This document shows positions 21,373-33,761 of a stretch of 64,000 bases of DNA, piece after piece. Under the pieces are notes generated by a model, which searched no databases, had not been told where the DNA came from, and saw only the letters and a list, made by a program, of their open reading frames with translations. Source of the stretch: Aotearoamyces nothofagi (lineage: Eukaryota; Ascomycota; Leotiomycetes; Leotiales; Tympanidaceae); contig JADDTR010000036.1 in NCBI GenBank assembly GCA_015345905.1, positions 98,076 through 162,075 of the forward strand, read 5' to 3'. Both the position numbers and the translations under genes were made by a program. The stretch's first letter is position 1. Each line of letters opens with the position of its first letter.

Positions 21373-22627
21373 ATGGCCCAACAAGCCACTTCCAGCGACA
21401 TCCATGGCGACTTGGTAAGAGACGCATCGGGCGTACCAGCTCCAAGCAATGCCTCTCAGAGCACATCTTCCGCGGCCCAGAGCGACGTGTTGACGAACTC
21501 GGCGCCAAACGGCCATGGGATTAGCAGCGAGTACGAGACGATTCCTCCCCCCGAGCCATTCACCTCGTTCGCCGCCCTGAAGGAGCGCATCCGACACCAC
21601 TACGAGCTTGCCTCGGACCACTACTACTCTCTCTGGTAAGTCGCGCCCGCCTTCCACGCCGCTCGGCCGCTTGCTGAGAAGCAGGGGCGAGCACATCCAC
21701 CACGGGTATTTCCTCTCTCCCACAGACACCAAGGAGAAAGCTCAGGTCCAGCTGGTAGAACTTCTGCTGCAGCGGTCGGCTCTGCCAGTCGGCAGTACGG
21801 TTCTCGATGTCGGCTGTGGCATTGGCGGGACGAGCCGCTACCTGGCTAAAGAGCACGGCTGTAAGGTCACTGGCCTCACTATCAGCGGTAAGCAGGTCGA
21901 GATTGCGCGGAGCTTGACCCTGGAAGCCGTTGAAGCCCAGGGGATAGTTGTCGACGAGCAAGCGGCCTCGCAGGCCGGTGGCCAGCCTCTGCGACTGGGC
22001 GCCGGCAGCGTGCGGTTTATCGAGCTGGATGCGGAGCAGATGGGAGCGTACTTCAGCACAGAAGGGAGCAAGGCGACGTTCGACTGCGTGTGGATCTCGG
22101 AGGCCATGAGCCATCTGCCAGACAAGGAGCTCTTCTTCCGGAATGCCGCACTGCTGCTGAACCCCGGTGGCAAGCTGGTCGTCGCAGATTGGTTCAAGAA
22201 CGACGGGCTGACCGACGAGCAGATAAAGGCCGATATCAGCCCCATTGAAGGTAGGACCCTGCCATGCCACACTGGCCCAGCCACTAATCGTGCAAGATGG
22301 GATGCTGCTCCCTCCTCTGCGCAGCCAAGCAGACTATGTCTCGTTTGCGAAGCAGGCTGGCCTGACGGTGTTCGCGGAGCCGCTCGACATCAGCAAGCAG
22401 GTCTCCAAGACGTGGTAAGTAGTCACCCCTGAGACGAGCTCGGCACTGGCGCTCACCTCGTCGCCCTCAGGGAGATCTCCTGGTCGCTCATCCAGTCGCC
22501 AGCGCTATGGGCGCTCGCCATTTCCCAGGGCCGAGACGGCCTGGCCTTCTTCCAAGCCTTCCGCGCCATGAGGAGAGGCTTTGCGAACGGCACCTTTCGC
22601 TATGCGGTGATGGGGTTTCAGAAGTGA
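21373..22627 (+). CDS. SAM methyltransferase, tocopherol-MT-like
   Basis: Four exons, 21373..21635, 21685..22250, 22297..22414 and 22471..22627, give 367 aa. The class I SAM-binding motif VLDVGCGIGG is at 127-136, preceded by the WGEHIHHGYF signature (88-97) seen in gamma-tocopherol and Erg6-like C-methyltransferases. Motif II-like FDCVWISEAMSHLPDKELF and VVADWFKNDGLTDEQI follow. The first ~65 residues are low-complexity Ser/Ala. There is no signal peptide. Such enzymes methylate small lipophilic molecules, often in fungal secondary metabolism, but no backbone synthase is nearby, so the substrate is unknown. Donors are GTAAGT, GTAGGA and GTAAGT and all phases close. Confidence 0.88.
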
Positions 22628-22995
22628 CGGGGCGTCAGTCCCGCGGATAGGCACGACGCGCATCTATTAATGGGCGGATAGGCTGGCGTTGTTCAGAAAG
22701 CTGCATTCATAGATTCTAGTGTGGGAGCTTGGGAGATGCGGGATTAGATGCACGAGTCCTAATATAATACATCTTATGTTTGCCAGTGGCATGGAATGAT
22801 CTATGTTTGCCAGTGGAATGGAGATAGACGACCCCTCCTCAGACGCTTCGCGAGCACTCTCAACGTCCTCCCCCTCTCCAGCTTCCCCTTCAAAGCCTCC
22901 CCTTCCCATGGAAGATACGGGATGAGATGCACGAGTTCTAATTTAATACATCTATGTGTGCCAGTGGCATGGAATGGAGATAAGACGACCAGCGC
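22628..22995. other. convergent intergenic region with short repeat
   Basis: A motif reading about TGCCAGTGGCATGGAATG recurs near 22780, 22808 and 22958 with diverged flanks. No gene seen. Confidence 0.55.
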
Positions 22996-23704
22996 CTACA
23001 GCCCCGTTTTCAGCGTCTCCAAGCCGGCATAAACCTCGCCGGCACCCTGTCCCAGCCTCCTCTCGACGACCGCCCAGTTCACGATCGTCCAGACGCCCTT
23101 CACGTAGCCGGCCTTGTCGTTCAGGTACTGCAGGTAGTACGCGTGCTCCCACATGTCGATGCCGAGCAGCGGCTTCTTCCCCTTGGGCGTGATGTCCTGG
23201 TCCTTGGTCGTGACGATCTCCAGGCTGCCGCTGTCGGCATCCTGCACCAGCCAGCCCCAGCCGCTGCCCTTGATGCTCAGCAGGACGGCGGTGAAGCGGT
23301 CGGTGAAGGACGCGATGCTGCCGAAGCGCGCGGTGAGCGCCGCGTAGAGGGCCGCGTGGCGAGAGGGGGATGGGAGGATCGAGGTGGGGGAAGATTTGGG
23401 CGAGAGGTTGGCCCAGAAGAGCGTGTGGTTTATGTGTCCGCCGGCGTTGAAGTTGATGGCTGCCTGGAGATGGAGCGTCTCGACAATGTCAGAGGAGGAG
23501 CTTGCGGTCGCTTGCGCGGCGAGGGCGGCGTTGAGATTGTTGACGTATGCTTGGTGGTGTTTAGAGTGATGGAGCGTCATGATCTGCTCGGAGATGACGG
23601 GCTCGAGTGCCTGTAGTATGTCAATCGAGGTCGCAGGGTCGAGGAGGAAGACGCACGTTGTAAGCATAAGGAAGCTTGGGGAGTGTATATTTCGGGGCTG
23701 CCAT
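22996..23704 (-). CDS. Mn/Fe superoxide dismutase, probably cytosolic
   Basis: Two minus-strand exons, 23704..23657 and 23610..22996, give 220 aa; donor GTGCGT, acceptor CTACAG. It converts superoxide to peroxide and oxygen. Metal ligands are His30 in LHHSKHH, His78 in GHINHTLFW, Asp168 and His172 in DMWEHAYY; the second-sphere Gln in the QD motif near 154 is of the Mn type. The protein starts MAAPKYTLPKLPY with no mitochondrial presequence, so a cytosolic or peroxisomal place is more likely than the matrix. The exon-1 peptide is needed to complete the family N-terminus and was found by splice signals. Confidence 0.94.
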
Positions 23705-25260
23705 ATTTGCTAATATTGAGAGAATGGGTTTGCAGTATTCAGAGAGTTCAAAGTAGAGAGTTCAAAGTAGATGGGATTATGAGATAGGATTATGAGAAAG
23801 GATGATGAGAAAAGATGATGAGAAAGGACGATTATAGAGTTGAGAATAAACTTGGGTGACGGCTCTCATCCCACATTACGACATCGCATGGCCTGATATT
23901 GCCCCACATGGCTCGCATTCCGAGATCACATTCAAAATCAAAGAGAGTGGGACTTGGCTGTACTGGCTTTATGATGACTGATAATTATAAGTGATGTAGG
24001 GGAGACATTTGTTGTACTGTGGTTTGCACATACGCAAGGTTGGATAGATACCTTGGTGGATAAAGTTCATGCCGTAGTCGATGCGAGAACCTAAACAACT
24101 CAAACTTGCTCGTCATCCTTGTTAACAAGACAGCAGATCTGATGAGATATTGCGCATGTTTGCGATTGTTGATTTTTCAATAATCCATTAGTTAGTGTCC
24201 ATTAGTTAATAAAAATGATGATAAGAACTCTTGAGCACCTCGTGGACTTTAGGGTATAAAGTAGCCTTGCTGGTCCCAATTGGTCTTCAATATACTGCAC
24301 CTGTCCTAAGAAACGCCATCTTCTCAAGGCCAATCGTAATAATCCGAATAGGCCATCCTCGGGGACTGAGAAACGGAGTAAAATAAGAGAAGTGGACTTT
24401 GAGAAGAATCACCATGTGTGGCGACAGCAACTTACCTCCAGCCCCCGAGGGAGCCGGGGGGGTCGCAGTAATCCAGCCCGTGAGAACAGCTCCTCAACAG
24501 CCGCATGAATATTTGACACCAGGTGGCTGCATTCTTATATTTTCGAATCCAGAGCCTCTAGATAGGGGTACTGAAGTTACATGCAAACCTCCGAACTTCG
24601 AGAAATCGGCTGGCTTTGGACGAGTTGAAGGATTGGAAGTGCACATACAGTATGTTTATTCTGCCATTCCGTACCATTCTGAGGCCACCAGCGACGACTT
24701 CACTCCTTGATTCGCATGGATATAAAAAGTGGGCGTCATAGAGACTCACTGACTCTACCTAGCAAGTATGGACACTTCAACGAAAGTGTCGACCAAGGCT
24801 TAGAGATCGTGGATAATCCAGTAATCCACGTCTTGGCCCTGAACAGCAGTGAATTATCAGGTAGTACCCAGGCTCCGGTAAAGAACCGCAGGCTGTGCCT
24901 GTGCGTCAGCGACGACGGGGTGATGGGACGTGGAGTGTCGATACTGCACAGCGGAAGGAGGATTGGGTATGGAGTCATAGGACGGGACTGGAAACGAGAA
25001 GACTTAAATTCGCCGAGTAGATGACTCTTGAGATGATGAATGGAGAAGTTGCAGGCTTACTCTCCGGGAGGGGTTGGCAGAAAGGAGAGTCGGTGTCCGG
25101 TGCAATGGACCTGGACGCGGGCCAACTCCACGCCAGAACAGCGTTGATCGCGGGTTTCATAGCCCCATTTCCATAGAATGGCGAGAACTTCCAGCATGAC
25201 GGGCTATGTTGAGATGTGCAGCTAGGAGGGTATTGGCAGCTCCATTCATTCACACTTGTA

Positions 25261-25296
25261 GAGAATAACGAGAATAACGAGAATAACGAGAATAAC
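25261..25296. repeat. (GAGAATAAC)4 tandem repeat
   Basis: Four exact 9-bp units in tandem. Confidence 0.9.
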
Positions 25297-25444
25297 AAAT
25301 GGTCTGGATGATGAATCTCGCCGCGGTCCTACGATGCAGACTGGCGCACAAAACGTGATCAGCTGATCAATATAGGACGGGGCGACTGGGGGAAGAATCC
25401 CCGAATCCCCTCATCCTCCCCGCCATGGCAATGATGGAGTAGAT

Positions 25445-25474
25445 GATGTCGATGTCGATGTCGATGTCGATGTC
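25445..25474. repeat. (GATGTC)5 tandem repeat
   Basis: Five 6-bp units in tandem. Confidence 0.9.
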
Positions 25475-25705
25475 CCAACGGCGTCCAGACAGACAATCCC
25501 CAGTCCCAACGAAAGCCGGAATTGGCGGTCGCAGGACCCGGAGGACATGGCAAAGCAGGCAAAGCGGATTATCCAGCCCTCCGCGTGGTGCCTGAAACCC
25601 CCTGAAGGGTGCCTGATCGGTGCCCTGAAGTTCCGACGGAGCCTCGGGCGCCGGACAAGTTACCACATCCAGCAGCAGCGCGTCGGCGCTGGTTATCGCG
25701 AAGAT

Positions 25706-25775
25706 GTACAAGTACAAGTGCAGGTACGACGACAAGTACAAGTACAAGTACAACGGCAAGTACAACCACACTTAC
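25706..25775. repeat. ACAAGT/GTACAA short repeat tract
   Basis: Repeated ACAAGT units broken by CGACG and ACGGC, lying 170-240 bp before the start of the thioesterase-like gene. Confidence 0.8.
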
Positions 25776-25942
25776 ATACGTACTGTACACTGTACATAGA
25801 TTCACAATCTGCCAGGTTCTCCCCCTCTCGCCATATCCATACGCAAAGCCGCTTTCTTTGCGTCTTCTTGCGCCGGATCTCCATCTGGTCGCCCGTCCTG
25901 CTCTTCCTCTTCCCTGACAAGAAACTCCTCGACGGCCGCACA

Positions 25943-27185
25943 ATGGCATCCGCAACACGACTGCCTCTCAGGGCCTTCGCGGCCGTGGCAGCAGTCGCAG
26001 CCGGCGTAGGCGCCGCAAGCTCTCGCGCACTCATCACGAACTTCTTCACCGGCCCCGGGAGCCACTCGAGAATAGTGGCGCTGGTGGTCGTGCTTGCGAA
26101 CTACAAGAACTTCCCCTTCGTCTGGCATGTATGGTCTCTCCCCCAAACCGCGCGCCAGGGGGTCCGGACAGCCGCCGCGGGATCCAGGCGATCGTGGGCC
26201 TCCTCGGCTTGCCCAATGTGATGCGGACGCGATGCTGACAGTCCCCCCCTCGTAGGTGCGTGTGTGGAATGGCATCCTGGCACACTTCATCCGCGCGGTC
26301 CCCATCAGTCCGGAGACTGCTGGCCTCTCGACTTCCTACCCGGCCCTCTTCCAGCCAACCATCACGTTCTCGCGCGCGCCGCTGACGGAGTGCGATTACA
26401 ACCTGCACAAGTCGAACAGCACCTACTTCAGCGACCTCGACGTGTCGCGCTCGCACCTCGTGTGCGCGCTGATGCACGAGGGCATCAAGGCTTTGCAGGA
26501 TAATCCAGGCGTCGTAGTCGGCCCTGACGGGGAGAGGGCCAAGGGAAGGTGGTTCATCATGCTAGGCGCCGTGCAGTGCAGTTTCAAGAGGGAGATAAAG
26601 CCGTACGAGGGCTACGAGGTGTGGACGCGCCTGCTGTGCTGGGACCGCAAGTGGATCTACATGGTCACGCACTTCGTGAAGGCCGGAGCCGTACGGCCGG
26701 ACGGCTACACGCTCGACGACGGAGCCGGGACGCTGGCCAGCCTGTTCGGCGGAAAGAAGGCGGGCAAGAAGGCGAAGGAGGCCCTCCCGCACGCAGCCCC
26801 CGCCGACGGCAAGACCGCCGCCGACGACAAGACCGCCAACAAGGCAATCTTCGCCAGCGCCATCTCCAAATACGTCATGAAGCTGGGCCGGCTGACGATC
26901 CACCCCGAGGTCGCCATGGACCGGTCCGGGCTGCTGCCTCCCCGACCCGGCGGCTGGAACACCATGTCCGGCGACGCGGCGCCAGGCGGCCCTGCAGAGG
27001 CCAGCACGCCCGCCCCTGCATCCGCGGCCCCAGCCTGCCCCGGGCCCTGGGACTGGAGGCGCGTGGAGGAGGAGAACGCGCGCGGCATGCGCTATGCCCA
27101 GCACTTCGCCGCCCTGGATGGCCTGCTTGAGGAGTTCACGGGCGAGGACGCGCCGGCGCTGGGCGTCTACAATGATCTGTTTTGA
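25943..27185 (+). CDS. THEM6-like thioesterase-fold protein
   Basis: Two exons, 25943..26128 and 26256..27185, give 371 aa. The N-terminal ~60 residues contain a hydrophobic segment (MASATRLPLRAFAAVAAV onward) that may anchor the protein or target mitochondria. The core matches the 4HBT_2 hot-dog family: TECDYNLHKSNSTYFSDLDVSR near 113-134 followed by KPYEGYEVWTRLLCWDRKWIYM. In fungal databases these proteins often carry the misleading name capsule polysaccharide biosynthesis protein. A low-complexity Lys/Ala insertion (about 218-260) and a Pro/Ala-rich segment near 315-335 interrupt the C-terminal part. An acyl-CoA or other thioester hydrolase activity is inferred from fold only. Confidence 0.85.
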
Positions 27186-27637
27186 GCCGAGAGGCCGGAC
27201 GGCTGGCTACGTGGGCTTGGGACAGGGAGGGTATGCGGTCGAGCAGATATAGATATAGATATAGATCGGGTGCGGACTGATACCCACGTTTGGTGCGCAG
27301 GACTCTAGAAGAGAGCCTCTAGAAGAGAGAGAGAGAGAGAGAGAAAAAAAACTCGATAACCATGCAAGGACTCGAATTAGAGGTATAAATTAGATGCTTA
27401 GAGCTATGTATGTATTATTATATATATGTGTGCGTCTTCTATGGAGATGCAATGCTGTGGTTCGAGACTATGCACTCGTATCCTGGAATAACAAACGCCG
27501 GGCACCCGCAGGCCGCCGAAGACTGGACTGACCAAGGCCGTTATCATCACGTCATCCAAACGCCGTCCCATGCTTTAATCTCTGATTTGATGCGAGCCCA
27601 CCACTGCTCGGAGGTCGAGGTCTGTGCCCGAGCCTCT
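27186..27637. other. convergent intergenic region
   Basis: Contains (GATATA)n near 27247-27268 and a (GA)n-A tract near 27326-27350. No gene seen. Confidence 0.55.
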
Positions 27638-29366
27638 CTAGACCATGTCTCCCTCGCCATCCGCAGCCTTGACACCCAGATTCACCACGCCCCTCTCCTT
27701 CCTCTCCAGCTCCTCTTGCTCGTGCTGCTGATCCAGCATCTCGTCCCTGAGCGTCCTCTTCGCGCGTCGCTTGTCGTCGATGGCGTCTCTCCAGGACTTG
27801 GCCTTCTCGACGCTAAGCACCAGCCCCAGCGCCGCCACGACCAAGAAGCCAGCCGAGATGGTGCTGAACCAGCCGACCCCAATAACTTCGACCGCAGGAA
27901 GCACGACCGCCGTACCGGCGGCTGCGAAGAAGTACCGCACCATGTAGTTCCCGGCGATGACTTCTCCGCCCGAGCTTGGCATGACATCCAGGCAGTACGT
28001 GTTGAGACTCGGGAAACAGAAGAGCTGCGCTACGCCCTGGAGGAACATCATGATGACGGGGAGCGGGATGCCGCCGACCTCCTTCTCGACGCTCCAGCCG
28101 TAGATCAGCATGCAGCCCGGTAGCGCGACCCCCATGAACGGGATCGCGGAGCGGAGACGGTCTTCGGGGTCGCGCCGGCCGTTGCGTTTGCGGATCCATT
28201 TCTTGACAATGTAGTCGGCGTAGCGCCCGCCCATAAAGGTACCAAGGACGTAGCCGGCGCCGGGAGCGAGATAGAAGAGGCCAGACTGGAGGGGCGAGGT
28301 GAGGTTGAAGCGCGGGTTGAGGACGTAGCGGATGGGGGTTAGGAGCGAGTACATGTTCCAGACGAGGGAGGAGGACGCCAAAGACGTGACGACAAGGTTA
28401 GGGTAGCGGAATAGTTTGACGACCCGCCAGGGACTGATCATGCTGGCTATAGCCGTGACTTTCTTCCCAACTGGCATCCCGACGAGCTTTTCTTTCTTGG
28501 CATAGTGGATTGTCTCTGGCAGCAGGAAGTAGGCAGCCACTGTTGCGACGCCAGCAAGTGCAGTTTGAAGCCAGAAGATTACACGCCAGGATTGGAAGGT
28601 CACGATGATGCCGCCGATGAAGGGACCGAGTGCCGGACCGACGAGAGTGCCGCTCAGGAACCAGCCCATGCCGGTAGCACGCTCGGTGGGACGGTAGATG
28701 TCTCCTATGCAGGAGGCACCGACGATAAGAAAGGAGGTGCCTTCGAAGGCGGTGAGCATACGGAAGATGTAGAAAGCGGCGAGGTTTGGTGCAAGAGCCG
28801 TGCCGATCGAACAGGCCGTGAAGAGAACAGCACTCGAAAGACACGCCTAGGTGACCGGTCAGTCAGTCACGGGGTATGGGTAGTTGGAGGAATATAAAGC
28901 ATACCAGTCGACGACCAAAGACTTGGCTCATAGGGCCCCAGAACATAGGGCTGATGCCCATAAAGAGCATGTACATGGCGTTGCTGAGATTGATGATGGT
29001 CCCCGTTGTACCGTATTCCAAAGCCACCTCTGGCACGGCAGCCAGCACCGTGGTACTGGAAATGGGAGCCAAAAAGCTGCAGTAGGAGAGCAGTGCTACA
29101 ATGACGATCTTCCTCGAGGGTGATAGGCGGTCGTAGACCTCGTCCGGGATGACCATCTGGGAAGCATATTGGTGCAGGGGCGCATCGTGCGAGTGGGAGA
29201 GGTGGGTAGGGAGGTGAGAGAGCTCTGGAGGGGCCTCGTTCGAGCAGACCGTCGTGATGGATTCGTTATCACTGTCCGGCGTGCCCGTGTGGCTCTGGAT
29301 GGCCGCGGCAGGCGTGTGGCGAGTATCTGACTTGGCCTCCTGCGGCGCAGGGCGGTCGGCTGGCAT
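27638..29366 (-). CDS. MFS transporter, DHA1 type
   Basis: Two minus-strand exons, 29366..28905 and 28846..27638, give 556 aa; donor GTATGC, acceptor CCTAG, phase 0. A cytosolic N-terminus of about 85 polar residues is followed by twelve hydrophobic segments split by a central loop (around 315-330), the layout of proton-coupled drug exporters. The loop after TM2 reads WGPMSQVFGRRL, the motif-A region, and GPALGPFIGG marks the TM5 motif C typical of antiporters. The C-terminal tail is highly charged (EMLDQQHEQEELERKERG). The plasma membrane is the expected place; the substrate is unknown. A second DHA1-like gene lies 1.5 kb upstream in the same direction. Confidence 0.9.
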
Positions 29367-30412
29367 GATGTCGCGATGTTTTCAATGATGGGCTTGTTCT
29401 TCTCGTGGGACCATGGTAACGCCCGTTCTTGTGCAGACGCTCTCGACGACACGGCAGGGCCAGACAGCGAGCACCGAAGGCAGCGCGCGCCCGATCTTCT
29501 GCTACAGAGCGTGTCTACGAGGAACGGAGAGCGCAGTGGTTTGCAGCTTGTTTGAAAGGTGGTATGGTAGTATATACAGATACTACGCAGAAGGGGCGGG
29601 CAATAGAGCAAGAGCAAGGGCAGGAAGAGGAGAAGGAGAAGGAGAAGGAGAAGGAGAAGAATGAGAACAAGGCAATGAGTCAAACCTGGGGATACCTTCA
29701 GACACGGCCTGGCACGTCGTCGCCGCCGACCATCGGCCTGGGGCCTCTATTTACAGCGCCTCAGCTGGAGGGGCAAGGCAGGCAGGTTGCTAGCAGGATC
29801 TGCCTGATCGCGCCGGCCGCCCAGTCACCACGGCGCTTTTGCTGCTTAGCTGGCAAAAGCGGGCCCGCCGGCCGTTTATCCGCTCTATTCCCGCCCCGCC
29901 GCCGCTTCTTCTTCACCGCAAAAACTCGGATTTTCCGTCGTCGCTTTTCCGGTGGGGCTTTCCCTTTTCCGGTCCGACTGGCCACGTGATTCTGCCGAAA
30001 CATCCCACCTCGCGCGGCGTGTGAGCCCGTGCGGGAACGTGCGCTAGTCTGCGCGTGGTCTAGGGTGGTGGGTAGACCGACTGGGGCTGCTGGTGCTGTT
30101 TCTCAATGGCCTCAACTCTTCTCTTACAATCATCTTTGTTCTTCGTCATTGTTCCTTGTCTTTCAGCCGCGTCTACATCACCAGCTGTCGGACTGTATCC
30201 GACGGCGTCTGTACGTTCTGGTGCCGACTGCAGCAGACCTCTTCGCTTGGCGTCCCGCGCTGTGTCCAACTGCCCAGCCTCCATGGCCTAGGCACAGTAC
30301 AGTACAAGTACAATATCATCTAGCTGCTCTTATATACTTCAAACGTCTCTTCCTGCGGCCACATACCAATCCAAGTTTCATGCCCCAGTCGTGTCGATGT
30401 AGAACAGCGAAG
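29367..30412. other. promoter region of the MFS gene
   Basis: No supported gene. GC-rich with a (GAGAAG)n purine tract at 29625-29661. Long overlapping open frames near 29430-29990 have repeat-driven composition. Confidence 0.5.
29625..29661. repeat. (GAGAAG)n purine repeat
   Basis: Six near-exact 6-bp units in the region upstream of the leftward MFS gene. Confidence 0.85.
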
Positions 30413-30676
30413 ATGGCCACCGATGGAAACTTCGAGGTGGCAAGAGGATTTCTTCCGGAAGAGGGTGATGCCTTGTTTCAGAGCTTATGTAAGTAAGGTG
30501 AGGTATTCTAAGGAGGATATATCATGATTTTAACATTAGGGGCAGTGTATAGTAGTGTAGGTGCAGGCTGTAGTTATGGATTAGAAGTATGGATGGTCAC
30601 GTCTTGGACGCTCAGGGTCTCGATACTCGGAATATGCATGATGCATCCTCGCATTCGCATTGCTCTCGATGCGTGA
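30413..30676 (+). CDS. possible small two-exon gene
   Basis: Speculative. An ATG at 30413 opens 25 codons beginning MATDGNFEVARGFLPEEGD and runs into a strong GTAAGT donor at 30489. A 51-nt intron with a TTTTAAC branch-like site and ATTAG acceptor (ending 30539) leads to a second exon ending at 30676, 70 aa in all. I recognise no family, and the second exon has little coding character. It may instead be a decayed gene end or chance. Confidence 0.2.
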
Positions 30677-30907
30677 CAGGTCTCTCTATTTACGACTAGG
30701 TGCTATTACTGACTATTTAGCCACATGCTTAGAGTTCTATCGCTATGCAAACCCTTCCATGCTGAATGACTACTATATTTAATGCATGATCGGTCTATGC
30801 CTTGTCTATCAAGAGTCAATAAACCTCGAATCGAGTCTTGTTTGTCGTCTTTGTTTGTTTATACATTAATATCCAAAGGAGTTGTGGGGGTGAGTATATT
30901 GGTCTAG

Positions 30908-32580
30908 TTATGGTGAGCCTTCCGGCTTGTCAAAGGGGGCAAATTTCGACCTCCTTCTCAACGCTACGCCGTACTTCATAAATAGGAAAGGGACCGGGAG
31001 AGCCAGGGTCGCAATAGCACCGAGGATAGACATCGCAGGGCCGACTCCTAGGTTGTTAAACATGGGCAGCGCGATCAGAGGAAATGCCGTGGCGAGGATA
31101 CTCCGCAAGAAAGTATTTGCAGACACGGCACTTGCGGCGTACAAGCCGTACGTATCGACAAGGAAATTTATGCATTGCTGGAAGATGAGGTTGAATCCCG
31201 AGCCGATAAATCCAGCTGCTATGATTGGGAGAGCGACGTTATAGTTGTTGGCTGCCGTCCAGCCAAACCAGTAGAGGCCTGTGGCGAAGAGAAAGGCGCC
31301 GATGGCCATTGGAGGAAGTCTTGCTTCTGGAACCGGTCGCCCTTTTGCTTCTATAACTTTTCGGATGTAGCGTGGCTGGTTGGCAAGGTTGATCACTGCG
31401 GCGCAAAGGACTCCAACAAAGAGTGCCAGGAATGGTAGAGTGCTGACGAATTCGCCATAGCCCCGATGTTCTAGGAAGACGATTGGAAAGACTTCCAAGG
31501 TCAAGTAGAGTAGAGCATAGACGAAAGACGCATAGACGGCAATACAAGCGACCATTGGCTCAGTAAAGAGCATCCTCAACGGTCTCGTGAACTGTTTAGT
31601 AATCAGACTCTGAATATCCATCTTCATCCTCTCGTGTGGATGATAGAGGTTTTCGTTGCCCGTTTCCTTGCGCAGTCTTATCGCTTTCCTTTTAAGCAAG
31701 ACGGGTGGGTAGGTTTCGGGCAAAGCAAAGAATGCAAGCACCAAGACCACAAACACCAAGATGGCTTGAATATATTCCGTCCATCGCCACCCCAAGTGCG
31801 GGTTGACCACCAGTGCTGCTCCAATCACAGGTCCGAGTGTAGGTCCACCGACGACGGTGATGGCATAGAAGACGACTGCGGTACCTCGAGCCTTCTGACT
31901 CCAGATATCACCAAGTGCTGCCGAGACATTACTGACAGGCGCGGATCCAAAGACTCCTGCAAAGAACCTTGTGATGAAAACGGACTGGGCGTTCGAGCTG
32001 GTGGCTGTACCGATAGAGAAGATGCCAAGACAGAAGACGGCAGGCAGCATGCTTAAACGTCGACCCCAGATTTCGGAAATGGGTGCCCATATTAACGGGC
32101 CAAAGGCAAATCCGAGACTAACTGCCCATTAGCTATTGAACATTGTGGGGTATGCTAGAAAATAGAGTATGCTCACATGTACAAGGAAATAGCAAGGACG
32201 CTGACTTCTTTGCTGACGCCAAAGAGCTTCTGGATTCTGGTCTCTGCAGGAGATATTATACTTGACCCGAGACTGGCTGCGAGCGCCAGCAGGCCCAGTT
32301 GGAGAGTAATCCAGCATTTATATTTTGTCGGCCAGTTTCTTGGGTTAGCTGGTTCGTCAGGATCCCAGTGTACGATGTTGGGATCTTCTGCACTTTCCTC
32401 CTTTGATCCCGGTACATTTTCCTCATCGTGGGGGCCGTCCCGACTGCCAGCTGCACGCTGGGCGTCTCTGTCATCCTCGCCTTCCAAGTTGGATTGTTCG
32501 CTATCAGCATTGCCCTCTTGGTGTTGCTGCTGCTGTGTCATTGAAGGAGACCGCTTATCTGTCAGGTCAGGACGTGACAT
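30908..32580 (-). CDS. MFS transporter, DHA1 polyamine/multidrug type
   Basis: Two minus-strand exons, 32580..32177 and 32117..30908, give 537 aa; donor GTGAGC, acceptor TTAG. A hydrophilic N-terminus rich in Gln/Glu/Asp is followed by DPNIVHWDPDEPANPRNW, the fingerprint of the fungal polyamine and multidrug exporters of the TPO1/FLU1 group. Motif A appears as APISEIWGRRL and motif C as GGPTLGPVIG; twelve membrane segments can be traced, with a central loop around 270-300. It would export drugs, polyamines or similar cations across the plasma membrane by proton antiport. An inner Met 13 codons downstream is an alternative start. Confidence 0.92.
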
Positions 32581-33761
32581 CTCTCCCCAGCAACAGCGTT
32601 TCTGAGTGTCGTATCATGATTAAGGAGGAAGAATGAACCTCGACGACATCGTGATTTCTTAGTACAGAAATCCTCCACCCTACGCGTCAGAGAATCGACA
32701 GCCGGCCACAGGGTTGGTGCCGCATTGGCCGGAATCAACCTGCTACCTCGGCGTTAAAGGGTTATTTCCGCGGTGCCGAGGCCATCGCTGTAATCCCGAG
32801 AGGGTAAAGCCGAGCACATTGCAAACGAAGAGAGAATACAGTACAACTAACGCCTCTATAAAAGAAGAAAGAATTGAGTTAAGCTGGTAAAATTTAGTTA
32901 TATAATAGATGGACCTCTTCTGAATAGGTGTTGAGAATTTTGGAGGATTTGGTCTATTTTTGAGGTTCCAGGTTACGATTGAAAACTATAGGTTATCTTG
33001 ATATTCGTAGGTGTGACAATTTCGCAAGCCACCTTGGTGTTAGGCCCACTCGGTGTTAAGGATAATATCAACGCATTTGAGTAAAGTGCTAGATATCTAT
33101 ATATGGTTGCTGTTATCAGAGCCAAAGTATAAATATTGAAATGGAGGTTATGAAATGGAGGTTAAAGAGGTTAGTTAACCGGCTTGGGTAGCTTGTCTAA
33201 GTTTGATAAAAACAAGGAATACAGATAGCAGATAGAATAGCCAATATCCTTTCGAACGTCAAATATATTTTTCTATTATGAATCCAACATTGGTAGGTCA
33301 GTCTCTTAAAAAAAATTGATGCAAAGAACGTCTTGTATAAACTCTATGCGATTTGTATGCGTTACATCCTCGTCACCGATGAGGTCTTCTGGCTGAATTG
33401 CGTCGTCTTTCAGTAGCTCTTTCCACGCCACAGAGTAGGTCGACTTTACCAAGTCGAATCTCACTGATTACCTAGTGTTTAGCAATAAGCGTAATGGCTC
33501 GCAGTTCCTTTTGATAGACAGATAGATGTATAAGGAACGAGGATGCTTAGAAGTAATGCCTACCTCGGGAGGCGCCAACGGAGCGAGCCTAGCTCCGCAG
33601 CCGCCTGCGACCGAAGTTTCACCGGGCATTCGCCCCATTCACGTGACTTAGTATATGTTAGCGGTAAAAACTCAGCTCGCTAAAACGGAGTCATCTTAAG
33701 AGCTTAATATACGTAAATTAGCCAAAATCACTCAAAATCAAGCAGATTGGTTCCTGTCTTA
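32581..33761. other. intergenic, partly AT-rich
   Basis: 32860-33360 is AT-rich without genes and may be decayed repeat DNA. 33540-33650 is a short GC-rich island with no coding support, 110-220 bp before the tRNA gene. Confidence 0.5.

Larger units (their letters stand above)
23705..25942. other. 2.2-kb intergenic region with microsatellites
   Basis: No supported gene. It includes GATGAGAAA-type repeats near 23780-23830 just upstream of the SOD gene and three tandem repeats listed separately. Open frames at 24399-24710 and 24707-25024 lack homology and splice context. Confidence 0.45.

Noticed and set aside
21373-32580. Secondary-metabolite cluster formed by methyltransferase, thioesterase-like and MFS genes
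   Set aside because: No PKS, NRPS, terpene synthase, prenyltransferase or pathway regulator lies among them, and housekeeping genes are interspersed.
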